DNA of 7,392 bases from Ferroglobus sp964463865. GTDB taxonomy: Archaea; Halobacteriota; Archaeoglobi; Archaeoglobales; Archaeoglobaceae. Location: NCBI GenBank assembly GCA_964463865.1, contig CAYXDX010000076.1:1-7392 (forward strand), in the 5' to 3' direction. Made by a program: the position numbers and the translations under genes. The notes below the pieces were generated by a model. The model was not told where the DNA came from. It saw nothing but the letters and a program-made list of their open reading frames with translations, and ran no database searches. Positions 1 to 4,893 of this stretch are shown here, one piece after another. Each line of letters starts with the position of its first letter. Position 1 is the stretch's first letter.

Positions 1-434
1 GCTTTTTCGAAGTATTCGACGGTTTCAAACTTATCGTTCCTCCTGAGAAACTTCACCCTCGCACCGTGAATTTTCGCTAAAATTTCGTAGTAAGGAAACG
101 TAGGGATCGGAATCGCTACGACGTCTCCAGGATCCACAAAAACTTTGAAAATCGTCTCAAGAACTCCATCCATACCGGCGCCGAGAACTATCATCTCCGG
201 TGGAAAGCCCACGTATTCAGCTATTCTCTCTCGCAGTTCTTCCGAGTCTCTCGGAGGGTAGATGTGAAGATCGTCAAAACCCCTGATAACGTCCAGAACT
301 CTGGGACTCGGACCGTAAGGATTCTCGTTCGACGCGAGTTTCACAACTCTCTTTAACCCATATTTTTTCTTTATCTCTTCGACGTTCTTCCCGGGTTTGT
401 ATTCCGGAACATCCAAGACGCTCTTTCTAATCAT
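1..434 (-). CDS. hisC: Histidinol-phosphate aminotransferase, N-terminal part (cut by window edge)
   Basis: This is a PLP-dependent fold-type I aminotransferase. HisC converts imidazole-acetol phosphate plus glutamate to L-histidinol phosphate in cytoplasmic histidine synthesis. Only the first 144 residues are present; the usual length is about 340 to 360. The hallmark KLASNENPYGPSP lies at residues 33-45, followed by HIYPPRD (57-63), the cofactor-phosphate loop region GAGMDG (85-90) and IPTFPYY (110-116). Most HisC proteins have GNGSDE at that loop, so GAGMDG is a variant. The PLP lysine lies beyond the window. The ATG at 434 overlaps the stop of the upstream 48-codon gene as ATGA, and a GTGATC five bases upstream matches part of the archaeal Shine-Dalgarno consensus, so hisC is probably translationally coupled as the last visible gene of the mobA operon. 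A related class I/II aminotransferase is possible, but the SNENPYGPSP motif makes HisC the best call. Confidence 0.93.
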   Translation of the reverse strand, partial: MIRKSVLDVPEYKPGKNVEEIKKKYGLKRVVKLASNENPYGPSPRVLDVIRGFDDLHIYPPRDSEELRERIAEYVGFPPEMIVLGAGMDGVLETIFKVFVDPGDVVAIPIPTFPYYEILAKIHGARVKFLRRNDKFETVEYFEK

Positions 435-577
435 CTTTTGATCACTATGCTCAGTTCTTTCCAGTCCTCGTCAACCCCCTTCAACGTCGAAACAAGAGAG
501 GTTATGACTCTCTCGAAAACGCTCCTGACAAAATCGTTCATCGGAATTTCCTTACCGTCGACTTTCAGCTCTATCAA
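431..577 (-). CDS. Small unknown protein, 48 residues, between moaA and hisC
   Basis: The frame encodes 48 residues from a TTG start (577-575) to a TGA (433-431). It begins (M)IELKVDGKEIPMNDF and ends ELSIVIKR. The sequence suggests a short beta hairpin (IELKVDGKEI), a helix (NDFVRSVFERVITSLVSTL) and a last beta strand (LSIVIKR), so it could be a tiny folded beta-alpha-beta domain. I see no cysteines, metal site, signal peptide or clear transmembrane segment. The start is chosen because a GGTGA Shine-Dalgarno (588-584), which overlaps the moaA stop, sits six bases upstream. An internal ATG (residue 13) is a weaker alternative with no ribosome site. The frame is identical to that of moaA and follows it after two codons, and the stop overlaps the hisC ATG. 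The tight packing on both sides argues for a real gene. I do not recognise its function. Confidence 0.75.
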   Translation of the reverse strand: MIELKVDGKEIPMNDFVRSVFERVITSLVSTLKGVDEDWKELSIVIKR

Positions 578-583
578 TTTTCT

Positions 584-590
584 TCACCCC
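584..590 (-). promoter_or_regulatory. Shine-Dalgarno site for the 48-residue gene, overlapping the moaA stop
   Basis: On the minus strand AGGGGTGA includes GGTGA, which pairs with the archaeal 16S 3' end, and the last three bases are the moaA TGA. It is six bases before the TTG at 577. It fixes the unusual TTG start and suggests termination-reinitiation from moaA. Confidence 0.6.
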
Positions 591-1465
591 TTGTAGTAAG
601 GTTCTCTGAGCGATACCGCTTTTAGTATTGCGTTTATTAATTCTTTTCCTTTGAGTCCTCTAATATTCACGAGGTTGTCGTTCCTCATCAAGCACGGCTT
701 TATTTTTCCGTCTGCCGTTACTCTGATCCTGTTGCACGCGGAACAAAACTCAGAATTGTCGTAAGGTTTGACGACTTCGACTACGGCGTCCTTCAAAAAG
801 TATTGCCTTCTTCTCTGCATGTTCCTCACGCGGACTTTTTCAGCCAACTTTTTTAGCTCTTTTTCGATTTCTGAAAGATCGTAGTAGCTGTTCTCGGTCC
901 AAGGAAGCCTCATAACCTCTATCAGCTGAAGGATCACATCTCCTCCGAACTCCTTAACGAACTCCACCATTTTCCAGACCTCAGTTACGTTTACGTTCTT
1001 CATTACAACCATATTGAGTTTCACGGGCGTCAATCCAACGTTTACAGCTTCAGAAATTCCGTCAAGCACTTTCTCCAGATTTCCCCCTCTCGTAAGCATC
1101 CTGTATTTTTCCCCATCGAGCGTGTCGAGGCTGACGTTAACTCTCGAAAGTCCCGCCTCCTTCAACTCGGCAGCCATTTCCGAGAGTTTTATCCCGTTCG
1201 TCGTCATCGAAGTTTCGTCGAAAATATTCAAAACTCCAACTACGTCAACTATGTCCTCTCTTACAAGAGGTTCGCCACCGGTAATTTTCACCTTCTTTAC
1301 TCCAAGCTCTCTGAACGCTCTGGCTATTTCTCCTATCTCCTCGATCGTAAGTTCGTTATCGGCAGAGTATCCCTCTCTGTGACAGTAAAAGCAAGAAAGG
1401 TTACACCTGCTCGTAACAGAGATCCTTAAGTTGGTTATTCTCCTTCCGTATCTATCGACGAGCAT
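584..1465 (-). CDS. moaA: GTP 3',8-cyclase MoaA, molybdenum cofactor step 1
   Basis: MoaA is a cytoplasmic radical-SAM enzyme that converts GTP to 3',8-cyclo-7,8-dihydro-GTP, which MoaC turns into cyclic pyranopterin monophosphate, the first intermediate of molybdopterin/tungstopterin. The 293 residues are near the usual archaeal length. The N-terminal radical-SAM cluster is C21-X3-C25-X2-C28 (CNLSCFYC), with the SAM-binding GGEP at 63-66. The C-terminal cluster that binds GTP is C241-X2-C244-X13-C258, followed by a short basic tail. The N-terminus MLVDRYGRRITNLRISVT is typical of the family, which supports the ATG at 1465 although it lies 31 bp inside the end of mobA. A weak GGGCTGA lies upstream of it. 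The tail ends in one glycine rather than the GG pair known from many MoaA proteins. moaC, moaE and moeA are not in the window. The product would serve molybdo- or tungsto-enzymes. Confidence 0.97.
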   Translation of the reverse strand: MLVDRYGRRITNLRISVTSRCNLSCFYCHREGYSADNELTIEEIGEIARAFRELGVKKVKITGGEPLVREDIVDVVGVLNIFDETSMTTNGIKLSEMAAELKEAGLSRVNVSLDTLDGEKYRMLTRGGNLEKVLDGISEAVNVGLTPVKLNMVVMKNVNVTEVWKMVEFVKEFGGDVILQLIEVMRLPWTENSYYDLSEIEKELKKLAEKVRVRNMQRRRQYFLKDAVVEVVKPYDNSEFCSACNRIRVTADGKIKPCLMRNDNLVNIRGLKGKELINAILKAVSLREPYYKG

Positions 1466-2040
1466 AATTCTTCAGCCCTTTTAAGGTCTTCGAGCGTATT
1501 TACGTTAAGGAACGATATGAGTTTTTCGTCTAACTTTTTCAGACAACTTATCGAGTAAAGAAAAACGTTTTCACTTCGAAAGATCGGCCTCAGAATCTTT
1601 TTTTCCCCGGCTTTAAAACTCTTCTCAATTTCGTCGACTACCTCGGGAGAGTAAACGGCAAAAAGTGGTTCGAACCTTCCGTCGTCCCAGAAAGGTAGCA
1701 CGACGTTAGCCGAGTGCATGCATGCAGACGAATACAGCTCCTCCGCAACGCGCCGCTTGGCAAAAGGCATGTCGCAAGCAACGACGAAGGTTCTCTCGCC
1801 AAAGTGCTTCAGCGCTGCGTGAATCCCTGCTAAAGGGCCAAAGTTTTTAACCGAATCCACCACCGTCTCGCACGAAAACAACTTCCTCTGATCGTCGTCT
1901 CTACAAACAACCACGACTTCGTCGTCACCGAACTCGCTTAACAGTCTGTCTATAATACTCCTCCCGCAAATCTTCAGAAAAGCTTTCTCAATACCCCCCA
2001 TTCTGCTACCTCTCCCACCAACGAGGATCGCAACCTTCAC
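1435..2040 (-). CDS. mobA: Molybdenum cofactor guanylyltransferase MobA
   Basis: MobA transfers GMP from GTP to the molybdenum or tungsten pterin cofactor, giving the dinucleotide (MGD) form. The nucleotidyltransferase Rossmann-like fold is clear: the nucleotide loop LVGGRGSRMGG at 6-16, the lysine K19 in IEKAF, GPLAGI at 68-73, the metal-binding CDMPF at 89-93 with D90, and NVNTLED at 179-185, matching the family N-x-N-T-P-E-D. From the GTG at 2040 the protein has 201 residues, the usual family length, and starts directly with the first beta strand (MKVAILVGG). The frame stays open upstream to 2166, but that would add residues of no family character and run over the divergent mfnA. It heads the minus-strand operon and overlaps moaA by 31 bp. 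A TTAATATAT box starts exactly 30 bases upstream and no ribosome site precedes the GTG, so the transcript is probably leaderless. Confidence 0.94.
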   Translation of the reverse strand: MKVAILVGGRGSRMGGIEKAFLKICGRSIIDRLLSEFGDDEVVVVCRDDDQRKLFSCETVVDSVKNFGPLAGIHAALKHFGERTFVVACDMPFAKRRVAEELYSSACMHSANVVLPFWDDGRFEPLFAVYSPEVVDEIEKSFKAGEKKILRPIFRSENVFLYSISCLKKLDEKLISFLNVNTLEDLKRAEELCSSIDTEGE

Positions 2041-2056
2041 GAGCGCAGGTTTGAAT

Positions 2057-2070
2057 AAAAAATATATTAA
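2057..2070. promoter_or_regulatory. Shared AT-rich tract, predicted bidirectional TATA for mobA and mfnA
   Basis: AAAAAATATATTAA lies in the 49-bp gap between the divergent mobA (GTG 2040) and mfnA (ATG 2090). Read on the minus strand it gives TTAATATAT from 2070 to 2062, whose first base is 30 nt before the mobA start. Read on the plus strand AAATATATT begins 30 nt before the mfnA ATG at 2090. Archaeal TATA boxes sit about 26 bp before the transcription start, so both transcripts would start at or next to their start codons. TBP orientation at this site would decide which gene fires, so competition between the two directions is possible. This is inferred from position and composition only. 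Confidence 0.65.
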
Positions 2071-2089
2071 CGTTGCTTCTACGATGAGC

Positions 2090-3196
2090 ATGGACGTTTT
2101 CGAGGAGCTGCTAAACTTCAGGGCAAAAGACATCCCATACAAAAAAGTTCTCAGTTCGATGTGCACGACACCTCACCCCTTAGCGATAAGAGCGCACGTA
2201 ATGTTCCTCGAGACCAATCTCGGAGATCCGGGAATTTTTAGGGGAACGTGGGAGCTCGAAAGAGAGCTCATAAGAATGCTCGGAGAACTGCTCCACAATA
2301 AGGACGCTGCAGGATACATATGTTCTGGTGGGACGGAAGCGAATATACAGGGCATCAGAGCTGCAAGAAACTTGAAGTCTGTAAGAGATCCAAACATCGT
2401 GATTCCAAAATCTGCGCACTTTTCTTTCGAAAAAATAGGAGACCTCCTCAGAGTTGAGATCAGGAGAGTCGGCTTGGACGAAAACTACAGAGTCGAGGTC
2501 GGCGAAGTTGAAAAAGCAATCGACGAGAACACGGTAGCGATAGTAGGCATAGCGGGAACGACCGAACTCGGACAGGTGGATCCAATTGACGAACTATCCA
2601 AGATCGCCGAAGAGTTCGACGTTCCTCTGCACGTAGACGCGGCTTTCGGAGGACTCGTGCTGCCTTTTCTCGACGAAAAGCATCCCTTCGACTTCGAACT
2701 GTCGGGAGTTACATCGATAACCATAGACCCGCACAAAATGGGCATGGCGACGATTCCAGCAGGAGGTATACTCTTCAGAGACGAGAGCTTTCTCAAACTA
2801 CTTGAAGTAGAAACTCCGTATCTGACGACGAAGCACCAGTTCACGCTCACCGGCACGAGGCCCGGAACCGGAGTTGCCTCAAGCTACGCCGTGCTAAAAG
2901 GTCTCGGATACCACGGAATGAAAAAGATCGTCGAAAGGTGTATGAAAAACACGCGCGCTCTCGTGGAAGAACTGGAAAAGTTAGACTTACACCCAGTAAT
3001 AGAGCCAATCATGAACGTCGTGGCGTTTAAAACCGAAAAGGCAGAAAAGATCAAGGAAGAACTTTACAGGAGGGGCTGGGTCATATCGACGATAAGGGAG
3101 CCAAAAGCGATAAGAATGGTCGTGATGCCGCACGTTACGGAAGAGATGGTCGTAGAGTTCGCGCAGGAGTTAAAAAAAGTGCTAAAAGTCGTTTAG
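2090..3196 (+). CDS. mfnA: L-tyrosine/L-aspartate decarboxylase MfnA
   Basis: MfnA is a PLP-dependent group II amino-acid decarboxylase. In methanogens it makes tyramine from tyrosine for methanofuran; in archaea without methanofuran the same family makes beta-alanine from aspartate for coenzyme A. Archaeoglobales use methanofuran, so either or both roles fit. The PLP-binding SGGTEAN is at 79-85, SAHFSFEK at 108-115, the HVDAAFGG aspartate motif at 181-188 (D183), and the PLP lysine is K216 in DPHKMG. The C-terminal small domain ends in IRMVVMPHVTEEMV. The 368 residues are normal for the family. The ATG at 2090 (MDVFEELL) is preferred because it is 30 nt from the TATA tract and gives a family-like N-terminus. 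The ATG at 2084 is nearly as good; the TTG at 2051 would overlap the promoter. Its last 15 bp overlap the end of the convergent small gene. Confidence 0.95.
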   Translation: MDVFEELLNFRAKDIPYKKVLSSMCTTPHPLAIRAHVMFLETNLGDPGIFRGTWELERELIRMLGELLHNKDAAGYICSGGTEANIQGIRAARNLKSVRDPNIVIPKSAHFSFEKIGDLLRVEIRRVGLDENYRVEVGEVEKAIDENTVAIVGIAGTTELGQVDPIDELSKIAEEFDVPLHVDAAFGGLVLPFLDEKHPFDFELSGVTSITIDPHKMGMATIPAGGILFRDESFLKLLEVETPYLTTKHQFTLTGTRPGTGVASSYAVLKGLGYHGMKKIVERCMKNTRALVEELEKLDLHPVIEPIMNVVAFKTEKAEKIKEELYRRGWVISTIREPKAIRMVVMPHVTEEMVVEFAQELKKVLKVV

Positions 3197-3391
3197 TTTT
3201 TTGCACGTTTCCGACGCGAACCTCAGGTCTTCGATCGACAGCTTCCCGCTTTCGACCAGAAGTTTGAGTATTCTGTAAGCACCACACTCGAGCGGGTCTC
3301 CCGGTTTGTAGAAGTCACAGACCTCGCAGACGACCTCTCTAAGCTCAGCAGGAGCTGTGACACTTGCAGACTCCAGCTTTCCTCCTTTCAA
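3182..3391 (-). CDS. Small cysteine-containing unknown protein, 69 residues
   Basis: The protein has a short polar N-terminus, then CEVC (C22, C25), a third cysteine at 36 (CGAYRILKLL) and a fourth at 63 (SETCKKL). The pattern C-X2-C-X10-C-X26-C in a 69-residue protein could hold zinc or a small iron-sulphur centre, and the rest looks helical. I do not recognise the family and assign no function. The start is a TTG at 3391; a GAGGGTGA Shine-Dalgarno (3405-3398) lies six bases upstream, and a stop codon lies just upstream in frame, so no longer start exists. A TATA-like TTTATATA (3447-3440) would give a leader of about 27 nt. The gene converges on mfnA, with the two stops overlapping by 15 bp. 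Codon use resembles its neighbours. The Shine-Dalgarno, the promoter and the cysteine pattern favour a real gene. Confidence 0.72.
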   Translation of the reverse strand: MKGGKLESASVTAPAELREVVCEVCDFYKPGDPLECGAYRILKLLVESGKLSIEDLRFASETCKKLNDF

Positions 3392-3397
3392 CTTTCT

Positions 3398-3405
3398 TCA
3401 CCCTC
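3398..3405 (-). promoter_or_regulatory. Shine-Dalgarno site deciding the TTG start of the 69-residue gene
   Basis: Minus-strand GAGGGTGA, preceded by another GGTGAG (3408-3403), pairs well with the 16S 3' end and is six bases before the TTG at 3391. The 15 bases from GGGTGA through the start differ at one position from the equivalent site of the 48-residue gene (589-575). Confidence 0.6.
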
Positions 3406-3439
3406 ACCTTGCTCACCAACTACAGATAAAATTTTAAAG

Positions 3440-3447
3440 TATATAAA
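3440..3447 (-). promoter_or_regulatory. Predicted TATA box for the 69-residue gene
   Basis: TTTATATA on the minus strand fits the archaeal TATA consensus. A start about 26 bp downstream (near 3417) would leave a short leader carrying the Shine-Dalgarno site, in contrast to the leaderless genes around it. Several other AT-rich stretches nearby could substitute. Confidence 0.45.
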
Positions 3448-3520
3448 ACTTATTATTAATTTGTTAAATGATCGTGTGAACAATTGTTAAAACTAATCGA
3501 AAGCTTATGAATCGGAGAGC

Positions 3521-3527
3521 TTATAAG
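3521..3527 (+). promoter_or_regulatory. Predicted TATA box for the zinc-ribbon gene
   Basis: TTATAAG is centred 26 bp before the ATG at 3550, and no Shine-Dalgarno precedes that ATG, so a leaderless transcript is predicted. The purine-rich GGAGAGC just upstream is where the TFB recognition element would lie. Confidence 0.5.
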
Positions 3528-3549
3528 TTAGGGCAGAGAAAGTTAGAGT

Positions 3550-3741
3550 ATGAGCAAAAAAATTCTCGTCTGTCCGGTCTGTCAGTCCACAGACGTGGAA
3601 CTCGACATGGGTGGCTACACAGGAAAATATTACTGTAAGAATTGCGGATACGTCGGGAGCTACATCTTGGAAATGACCGAGAGCGAATACAAGGAAATGA
3701 TCGAGGGAGAGAAGGAGTTGAGAAAGAGAGACTGGTCTTAA
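3550..3741 (+). CDS. Small zinc-ribbon protein, 63 residues
   Basis: The protein has one zinc ribbon with two knuckles, CPVC (C8, C11) and CKNC (C29, C32), separated by 17 residues that include an acidic strand and a GGYTGKYY turn. A charged helical tail (ESEYKEMIEGEKELRKRDWS) follows. Such stand-alone ribbons are common in archaea and may bind nucleic acid or act as small subunits or adaptors, but nothing here fixes the role. The spacing recalls ribbons of transcription factors such as TFB and TFS, yet the protein is too short to be either. The ATG at 3550 fits the TATA box 26 bp upstream. It ends 54 bp before ribBA, but an inverted repeat and a separate TATA box lie between them, so the two are probably transcribed separately. 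It is unlikely to be spurious. Confidence 0.82.
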   Translation: MSKKILVCPVCQSTDVELDMGGYTGKYYCKNCGYVGSYILEMTESEYKEMIEGEKELRKRDWS

Positions 3742-3742
3742 C

Positions 3743-3766
3743 ATTTTTGAGAAAAATCTCAAAAAT
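3743..3766. repeat. Perfect 10-bp inverted repeat before ribBA (operator or terminator)
   Basis: ATTTTTGAGA, a 4-base AAAA spacer, then TCTCAAAAAT form a perfect inverted repeat centred about 41 bp before the ribBA start. It starts just after the zinc-ribbon stop codon, and its right arm runs into the TATA box, covering the position of the TFB recognition element. That location suits a repressor or activator operator. A terminator for the upstream gene is the alternative, but the T tract is in the left arm rather than after the stem. Confidence 0.55.
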
Positions 3767-3773
3767 TATATAT
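3766..3773 (+). promoter_or_regulatory. Predicted TATA box for ribBA
   Basis: TTATATAT starts exactly 30 nt before the ATG at 3796, with its centre about 26 bp away, and no Shine-Dalgarno precedes the ATG. A leaderless transcript is predicted. Confidence 0.6.
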
Positions 3774-3795
3774 CAGGCGAGTTGAAACTGCGAGT

Positions 3796-4893
3796 ATGGG
3801 CTTCATCATTTACAGCGAAAACAGAGCCGCGATAAGTTACCCCGCCGAAGACATAAACAAAGAGAAGATAAACCTGCTGATGAGAAACGGGGACGAAGTG
3901 AGAATTGCGATGCCGTGGAGAATGATAAAGGAGCTCGGATTAAACTCGTTCAAATTCAAAGACAAAAATTTAATTTCTGTGGATCTGAACGGAGACCTTT
4001 CGGCTTCGGGGAGGTTAAAAGCCATAAAAAAGATTCTTTCCGGAGAGGTCGACGACTTTACGTTCCCGGGAAAAATTCTGATAGAAGAAGTAAAGGAAAA
4101 CGGAGTTATTGAAAGACCCGGATTCGGTGAAGCGGCAATTGATCTTGCGAAAATGATCGGAAAATCTCCAGTAGCCGTTTACGCTTTTTTGCTAAACGAA
4201 GATGGTGAGTTCGCAGATAGAAATTACGCTTTAAGGTTCGCGAAGGAGAACGGCTTAAAGGCGTTCTCGATAAAAGACCTTATCTCGAAGAGGTTGAAAG
4301 AAGAAAAGGCAGTCAAAAGAGTCGTCGAAACGCGACTACCGACCAAGTTTTACGGCGAGTTCAAAGCAATCGGTTACGAGACGCCGATAGGAGAGGTCGT
4401 AGCTCTCGTCAGAGGAGAAGACCTCGAGGAGTGCGTCGTTAGAGTTCACTCCGAATGTCTGACGGGCGACGTATTCCACTCCCTTCGGTGCGACTGCGGA
4501 GAACAGCTCGAAAAAGCTCTGAAAAAAATAGATAGCGAAGGAAAAGGCGTTCTGATATACATGAAAGGTCACGAGGGGAGAGGAATAGGCTTAATAAACA
4601 AGCTGATGGCGTACAAGCTTCAGGACGAGGGGAAAGATACCGTCGAAGCGAACATCCTCCTCGGATTCCCGCCGGACATGAGGAGCTACGGAATAGCCGC
4701 TCAAATACTCATGGATTTGGGCGTGAAGAAAGTTCGGCTGATGACAAACAACCCGGAAAAGATAGAAGAGCTGAAGGTATACGGCTTCGAAGTCGTGCGA
4801 GAGCCGATAGAAGTTAAACCGAGCGAAGAGAACATAAACTACCTGAAGACCAAGAAAGAGAAACTCGGACATTTCATCTGCATTAACGATTAG
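3796..4893 (+). CDS. ribBA: RibBA-like protein: degenerate DHBP-synthase domain plus GTP cyclohydrolase II
   Basis: The C-terminal half (about 180-365) is GTP cyclohydrolase II, which opens GTP to the diaminopyrimidine that begins riboflavin synthesis. Its zinc cysteines are C221, C232 and C234 (HSECLTGD, RCDCGEQ); GHEGRGIGL at 258-266, the tyrosine Y273 in MAYKLQDEG, the arginine R296 in FPPDMRSYG and TNNPEK at 317-322 are all kept, so it should be active. The N-terminal half (1-165) is recognisable as RibB, which makes 3,4-dihydroxy-2-butanone 4-phosphate, from PAED, DFTFPGK, RPGFGEAAIDLAKMIG, NEDGE and SIKDLISKR. It has lost the acidic DDEDRENEGD loop (here SENRAA), both RPGH-type histidines (PGKI and RPGFGEA in place of PGHV and GHTEA) and part of the middle. 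It is probably inactive in that step. Most archaea use a type III cyclohydrolase instead, so bacterial origin is likely. The tail overlaps topA by 11 bp. Confidence 0.92.
   Translation: MGFIIYSENRAAISYPAEDINKEKINLLMRNGDEVRIAMPWRMIKELGLNSFKFKDKNLISVDLNGDLSASGRLKAIKKILSGEVDDFTFPGKILIEEVKENGVIERPGFGEAAIDLAKMIGKSPVAVYAFLLNEDGEFADRNYALRFAKENGLKAFSIKDLISKRLKEEKAVKRVVETRLPTKFYGEFKAIGYETPIGEVVALVRGEDLEECVVRVHSECLTGDVFHSLRCDCGEQLEKALKKIDSEGKGVLIYMKGHEGRGIGLINKLMAYKLQDEGKDTVEANILLGFPPDMRSYGIAAQILMDLGVKKVRLMTNNPEKIEELKVYGFEVVREPIEVKPSEENINYLKTKKEKLGHFICIND

Larger units (their letters stand above)
3392..3549. promoter_or_regulatory. AT-rich divergent regulatory region, 158 bp
   Basis: This is the longest non-coding stretch of the window. 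It separates the minus-strand 69-residue gene from the plus-strand zinc-ribbon gene. Besides the two TATA boxes it contains the perfect palindrome AACAATTGTT (3479-3488), two copies of TTGTTAAA 23 bp apart (3461 and 3484) and two copies of AGCTTAT 16 bp apart (3502 and 3518). These could be operator half-sites, but AT-rich DNA makes such repeats fairly likely by chance. I see no RNA gene in it. Confidence 0.4.

Noticed and set aside
1014..1382. Plus-strand open frame of 122 codons opposite moaA
   Set aside because: It is antisense to clear radical-SAM coding sequence, Ser/Thr/Pro-rich as reversed genes often are, with no promoter or family motif.
2051..2089. Longer mfnA from the TTG at 2051
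   Set aside because: It would place the start inside the TATA tract; the added residues have no family match. The ATG at 2084 remains a minor alternative.
2041..2166. Upstream extension of mobA to an ATG at 2166
   Set aside because: It would lie over the mfnA start and the promoter, and MobA proteins begin at the first beta strand, as the GTG at 2040 does.
2485..2856. Minus-strand open frame of 123 codons opposite mfnA
   Set aside because: It is a reverse shadow of the PLP-domain coding sequence with low-complexity Ser-rich content.
3346..3400. Short minus-strand GTG frame with a Cys-rich end (KAGVCKCHSSC)
   Set aside because: It has only 18 codons and overlaps the 69-residue gene in another frame; that gene has the better ribosome site spacing and length.
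4591..4872. Minus-strand open frame of 93 codons opposite the cyclohydrolase domain
   Set aside because: It lies wholly against conserved GCH II coding sequence and has no motif or start signal.
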